Source: Thalassospira xiamenensis M-5 = DSM 17429
Lineage (GTDB): Bacteria; Pseudomonadota; Alphaproteobacteria; Rhodospirillales; Thalassospiraceae
Assembly: GCF_000300235.2 (NCBI RefSeq)
Contig: NZ_CP004388.1
Location: 477,501-541,500 of the forward strand
Reading direction: 5' to 3'
Length of the DNA stretch: 64,000 bases
Shown here: piece after piece, positions 61,395 through 64,000 of the stretch
How the letters are laid out: each line of letters begins with the position of its first letter
Numbering within the stretch: the stretch's first letter is position 1
The notes under the pieces: model-generated
What the model was told of the DNA's origin: nothing
Seen by the model: only the letters and a program-made list of their open reading frames with translations
The model's database searches: none
Program-made: the position numbers and the translations under genes

Positions 61395-61832
61395 TTGACC
61401 GAACTTGATAAATTCGACTATCGCCTGCTGGAACTGTTGCAGCAGAACAGTCGCCTGACGGGAAATGAATTGTCGGCACAGGTGGGATTGTCATCGGCGG
61501 CGTGTCTTCGCCGGGTGCAGCGTCTGCGCGAAAGCGGCGTGATCGAACGCGACGTTGCGATTGTGTCGCCCAAGGTGTTTGGCAAGCGGATGATGATCAT
61601 CGTTCTGCTGACCATGGATCGTGATCGGCCGGATCGCTATATGCTGATGCGCGAGGAATTCGGCAAAATGCCCGAAGTCGTGCAATGCCATCATGTGACC
61701 GGGGCGCATGATTTTGTCCTGCGCATTCAGGTGGCCGATATGGATGAATATAGCGCGTTCGTGGATCGGGTTTTTCATCAACCCTATATCAAGCGCTATG
61801 AGAGCCTCGCGGTTCTGGGGTCGCTTAAATAA
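61395..61832 (+). CDS. Lrp/AsnC-family regulator
   Basis: A 145-residue regulator: HTH DKFDYRLLELLQQNSRLTGNELSAQVGLSSAACLRRVQRLRESGVIERDVAI and RAM domain (EVVQCHHVTGAHDFVLRIQVADMDEYSAFVDRVF). Start is a TTG at 61395 with AGGGG just upstream; the nearby ATG is out of frame. Target unknown; it faces the polyamine genes convergently and lies after the tyrosine genes. Confidence 0.88.
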   Translation: MTELDKFDYRLLELLQQNSRLTGNELSAQVGLSSAACLRRVQRLRESGVIERDVAIVSPKVFGKRMMIIVLLTMDRDRPDRYMLMREEFGKMPEVVQCHHVTGAHDFVLRIQVADMDEYSAFVDRVFHQPYIKRYESLAVLGSLK

Positions 61833-61833
61833 A

Positions 61834-61860
61834 AACGGCGGGCATCAAAGCCCGCCGTTC
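61834..61860. terminator. bidirectional terminator
   Basis: AACGGCGGGC-ATCAAA-GCCCGCCGTT is a perfect 10-bp stem between the Lrp-type gene and the convergent dehydrogenase gene. Confidence 0.85.
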
Positions 61861-61886
61861 GCATTTTGGATCATCAGGATTATGGC

Positions 61887-63128
61887 TTAGGCGAAATCAA
61901 GCGCACGGTCGCCATTGGCGTCCTTGATGCGGGTCGGAAGACCCATGCCGTTCAGAAGGTTCAGGAACGGTTTGGATGGCAGTTCTTCGACATTTGCCAT
62001 CTTTTTCACATCCCATTCGCCGGTTGCGATCAGCATGGCGGCTGCGACCGGCGGAACGCCAGCGGTATAGGAAATGCCCTGGCTTCCGACTTCCTCGTAC
62101 GCGTCCTTGTGGTCGGCGACATTATAGATCAGGACTTCGGTTTCCTTGCCATCCTTGCTGCCCTTGACCAGATCGCCGATGCAGGTTTTGCCGGTATAGT
62201 CCGGTGCCAGCGAGCTTGGATCGGGCAGGCAGGCCTTGACGACCTTGAGCGGCACGACTTCGAGGCCCTCGGCAGTCGTCACCGGTTTTTCCGAGAGCAG
62301 GCCGATATTGTTCAGGACCGTGAAGACATTGACGTAATGATCGCCAAAGCCCATCCAGAAACGGACATTGGGGACGTCCAGATTCTGTGACAGGGAATGG
62401 ACCTCGTCATGGCCGGTCATGAAGGTCTGGCTTTCGCCGACAACCGGCATGTCCCAGATTTTCTTGACCTCGAACATCCTGTTTTCCTGCCAGGCGTTGT
62501 TCTGCCAGGAATAGACCGTGCCGGTGAATTCGCGGAAATTGATTTCCGGGTCGAAATTGGTGGCAAAATATTTGCCGTGGCTGCCGGCATTGATGTCGAT
62601 GATGTCAATCGAGTCAATCTTGTCGAAGTAATCTTCGACCGCCAGTTTGGCATAGGCATTGACCACGCCCGGATCAAAACCGACGCCCAAAATCGCGGTG
62701 ACACCGGCCTTTTCGCATTCTTCACGGCGTTTCCACTCGTAATTTGCGTACCAGGGCGGGGTTTCGCAGATCTTGTCCTGTTCTTCATGGATGGCGGTGT
62801 CGAGATAGGCAACGCCCGCCTTGATGCAGGCAGACATGACCGGCATGTTGATGAAGGCAGAGCCGACATTGATGACGATTTCGCAGCCGGTTTTTTTGAT
62901 CAGTGCGACGGTGGCATCGATATCGGTTGCGTCAAGCGCATGCCCTTCGAGCGTGCCGGCATTCTTCAGGTTTTTCTTTTCATGAATGCTGTCGATGATT
63001 TTCTGGCATTTTTCCGCCGTGCGCGACGCAATATGGATATCGCCAAGCACATCATTATGCTGTGCACATTTGTGCGCGACGACCTGTGCGACGCCACCTG
63101 CGCCGATAATCAGAACATTCTTCTTCAT
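61887..63128 (-). CDS. carboxynorspermidine (carboxyspermidine) dehydrogenase
   Basis: A 413-residue saccharopine-dehydrogenase-like enzyme: N-terminal Rossmann VLIIGAGGVAQVVAHKCAQHNDVLGDIHIASRT, then CEIVINVGSAFINMPVMSACIKAGVAYLDTAIHE and AILGVGFDPGVVNAYAKLAVEDYFD. The family condenses aspartate semialdehyde with a diamine (putrescine or diaminopropane) reductively, giving carboxyspermidine or carboxynorspermidine. The matching decarboxylase gene lies 50 bases upstream on the same strand, so together they make spermidine or norspermidine without S-adenosylmethionine decarboxylase. Confidence 0.92.
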   Translation of the reverse strand: MKKNVLIIGAGGVAQVVAHKCAQHNDVLGDIHIASRTAEKCQKIIDSIHEKKNLKNAGTLEGHALDATDIDATVALIKKTGCEIVINVGSAFINMPVMSACIKAGVAYLDTAIHEEQDKICETPPWYANYEWKRREECEKAGVTAILGVGFDPGVVNAYAKLAVEDYFDKIDSIDIIDINAGSHGKYFATNFDPEINFREFTGTVYSWQNNAWQENRMFEVKKIWDMPVVGESQTFMTGHDEVHSLSQNLDVPNVRFWMGFGDHYVNVFTVLNNIGLLSEKPVTTAEGLEVVPLKVVKACLPDPSSLAPDYTGKTCIGDLVKGSKDGKETEVLIYNVADHKDAYEEVGSQGISYTAGVPPVAAAMLIATGEWDVKKMANVEELPSKPFLNLLNGMGLPTRIKDANGDRALDFA

Positions 63129-63178
63129 TTCGGGCCAAAAACTCCCTTTTTCGAATAGATGAAACCCAAAGCGCCTTT

Positions 63179-64000
63179 TTACGAAAGGCTCGAAACATAA
63201 TCATCGAAGGTGAATTCGCGTATAACGCGTTCGCTGCCGTCAAGTTCCTTGATCACGATGGACGGCATGCCGACACCGTTGAACCAGTTCTTTTTGACCA
63301 TGGTGTAACCGGCGGCATCCTGAATGGAAATGCGGTCGCCGACCCTGATCTCGTTTGCGAAATTGAATTCGCCAAAAACGTCACCGGCAAGGCAGGATTT
63401 GCCGCAAATCATATAGGTATGATCGCCCGTGTTCGGCTCGATCTTGGCAGTTTCGCGATAGATCAGAAGATCGAGCATGTGGGCTTCGATGGAGCTATCG
63501 ACAATCGCAAGGTTTTTGCCATTGAACAGCGTATCAAGCACGGTGACCTCAAGGGTGGTGCTTTTGGTGATCGAGGCCTCGCCGGGTTCAAGATAAACCT
63601 GAACGCCGTATTTTTCCGAGAAGGCCTTAAGCCGGGCGCAGAATTTATCGAGCGGGTAATTGTCCCCGGTGAAGTGAATGCCGCCGCCGAGACTGACCCA
63701 TTCGACGCGCGACAGAAGCGAGCCGAACTTGGTTTCGATATCGCCCAGCATTTTGTCGAACAGATCGAAATCGGCGTTTTCGCAGTTATTGTGGATCATG
63801 AAGCCGGAAATGCGGTCCATGACGGCCTCGACCTTGGTGACGTCCCATTCGCCAAGGCGCGAAAACGGGCGGGCCGGATCGGCCAGATCGAAGCTGGAAC
63901 TTGAAACCTGCGGGTTCAGGCGAAGGCCGCGCACGATGCCGGACGCAGCATCGGCAAAGCGGTTAAGCTGGCTGATCGAATTGAAGATGATCTTGTCGGC
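63179..64000 (-). CDS. nspC: carboxynorspermidine decarboxylase (5' end beyond the window)
   Basis: Partial: 273 codons of the C-terminal part; the frame is open to the window edge, reading ADKIIFNSISQLNRFADAAS at its upstream end. A PLP-dependent alanine-racemase-fold decarboxylase: GLRLNPQVS, MIHNNCENADFDLF, VSLGGGIHFTGDNYPLD (phosphate-binding region), VYLEPGEAS, and the active-site Cys region MICGKSCLAGDVFGEF. It removes the carboxyl group from the product of the dehydrogenase encoded downstream. Assignment is secure; the start is not visible. Confidence 0.93.
   Translation of the reverse strand, partial: ADKIIFNSISQLNRFADAASGIVRGLRLNPQVSSSSFDLADPARPFSRLGEWDVTKVEAVMDRISGFMIHNNCENADFDLFDKMLGDIETKFGSLLSRVEWVSLGGGIHFTGDNYPLDKFCARLKAFSEKYGVQVYLEPGEASITKSTTLEVTVLDTLFNGKNLAIVDSSIEAHMLDLLIYRETAKIEPNTGDHTYMICGKSCLAGDVFGEFNFANEIRVGDRISIQDAAGYTMVKKNWFNGVGMPSIVIKELDGSERVIREFTFDDYVSSLS

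Noticed and set aside
1..64000. CRISPR arrays, prophage or transposase genes
   Set aside because: None seen: no regularly spaced short repeats and no integrase, transposase or phage structural genes among the recognisable proteins.

Overview
The window looks like chromosomal DNA of a marine, metabolically versatile alphaproteobacterium, most likely Rhodospirillales and close to Thalassospira. That placement is an inference from overall gene content and style (many TRAP and ABC uptake systems, FecI/FecR iron signalling, the carboxynorspermidine route to polyamines, moderate GC). It is not based on a marker-gene comparison. Genes are densely packed, with many 1-4 bp overlaps. No phage, insertion sequence or CRISPR array was seen.

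Layout. 1-7 kb: housekeeping genes (L28, an HNH nuclease, DsbB, a YqaA membrane protein, tRNA-Leu) and an AraC-regulated siderophore receptor. 7.1-21.4 kb: an apparent sigma-54 regulon. It has an exported cyclase-family hydrolase, two iron-type alcohol dehydrogenases flanking a succinate-semialdehyde-type dehydrogenase, and a complete Liv-type ABC importer with two substrate-binding proteins. A dedicated histidine kinase and NtrC-type activator follow. Two near-consensus -24/-12 promoters (7094-7110 and 18127-18143) drive the two outward units. 21.7-29.1 kb: a hexonate/uronate locus (GntR regulator, TRAP transporter, IdnD-like dehydrogenase, UxuA, UxuB) that fits L-gulonate to D-fructuronate to D-mannonate to KDG. 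29.2-35.9 kb: a Fur-box-preceded iron locus (FecI, FecR, STN-type TonB receptor, MFS transporter, periplasmic binding protein). 35.9-43.5 kb: a LacI-type regulator leading an ABC importer, a nucleoside hydrolase and adenine deaminase, i.e. purine nucleoside salvage. 43.7-50.0 kb: a two-component system and a periplasmic IorAB-type molybdenum hydroxylase with XdhC and MocA maturation factors. 50.1-60.9 kb: tyrosine catabolism (Lrp, HppD, then HmgA, FahA, MaiA with a MarR regulator), split by a degenerate tandem-repeat island (about 52.1-53.3 kb) and a second TRAP transporter with an IclR regulator. 61-64 kb: a DUF1127 protein, a second Lrp, and carboxynorspermidine dehydrogenase and decarboxylase (the latter cut by the window end).

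Most unusual features: the self-contained sigma-54/two-component alcohol-oxidation regulon, whose activator carries GSYTGA in place of GAFTGA; the repeat island; the siderophore locus that has a binding protein and MFS carrier but no ABC permease or ATPase; and recurrent stem-loops placed exactly between binding-protein genes and the permease genes that follow them.
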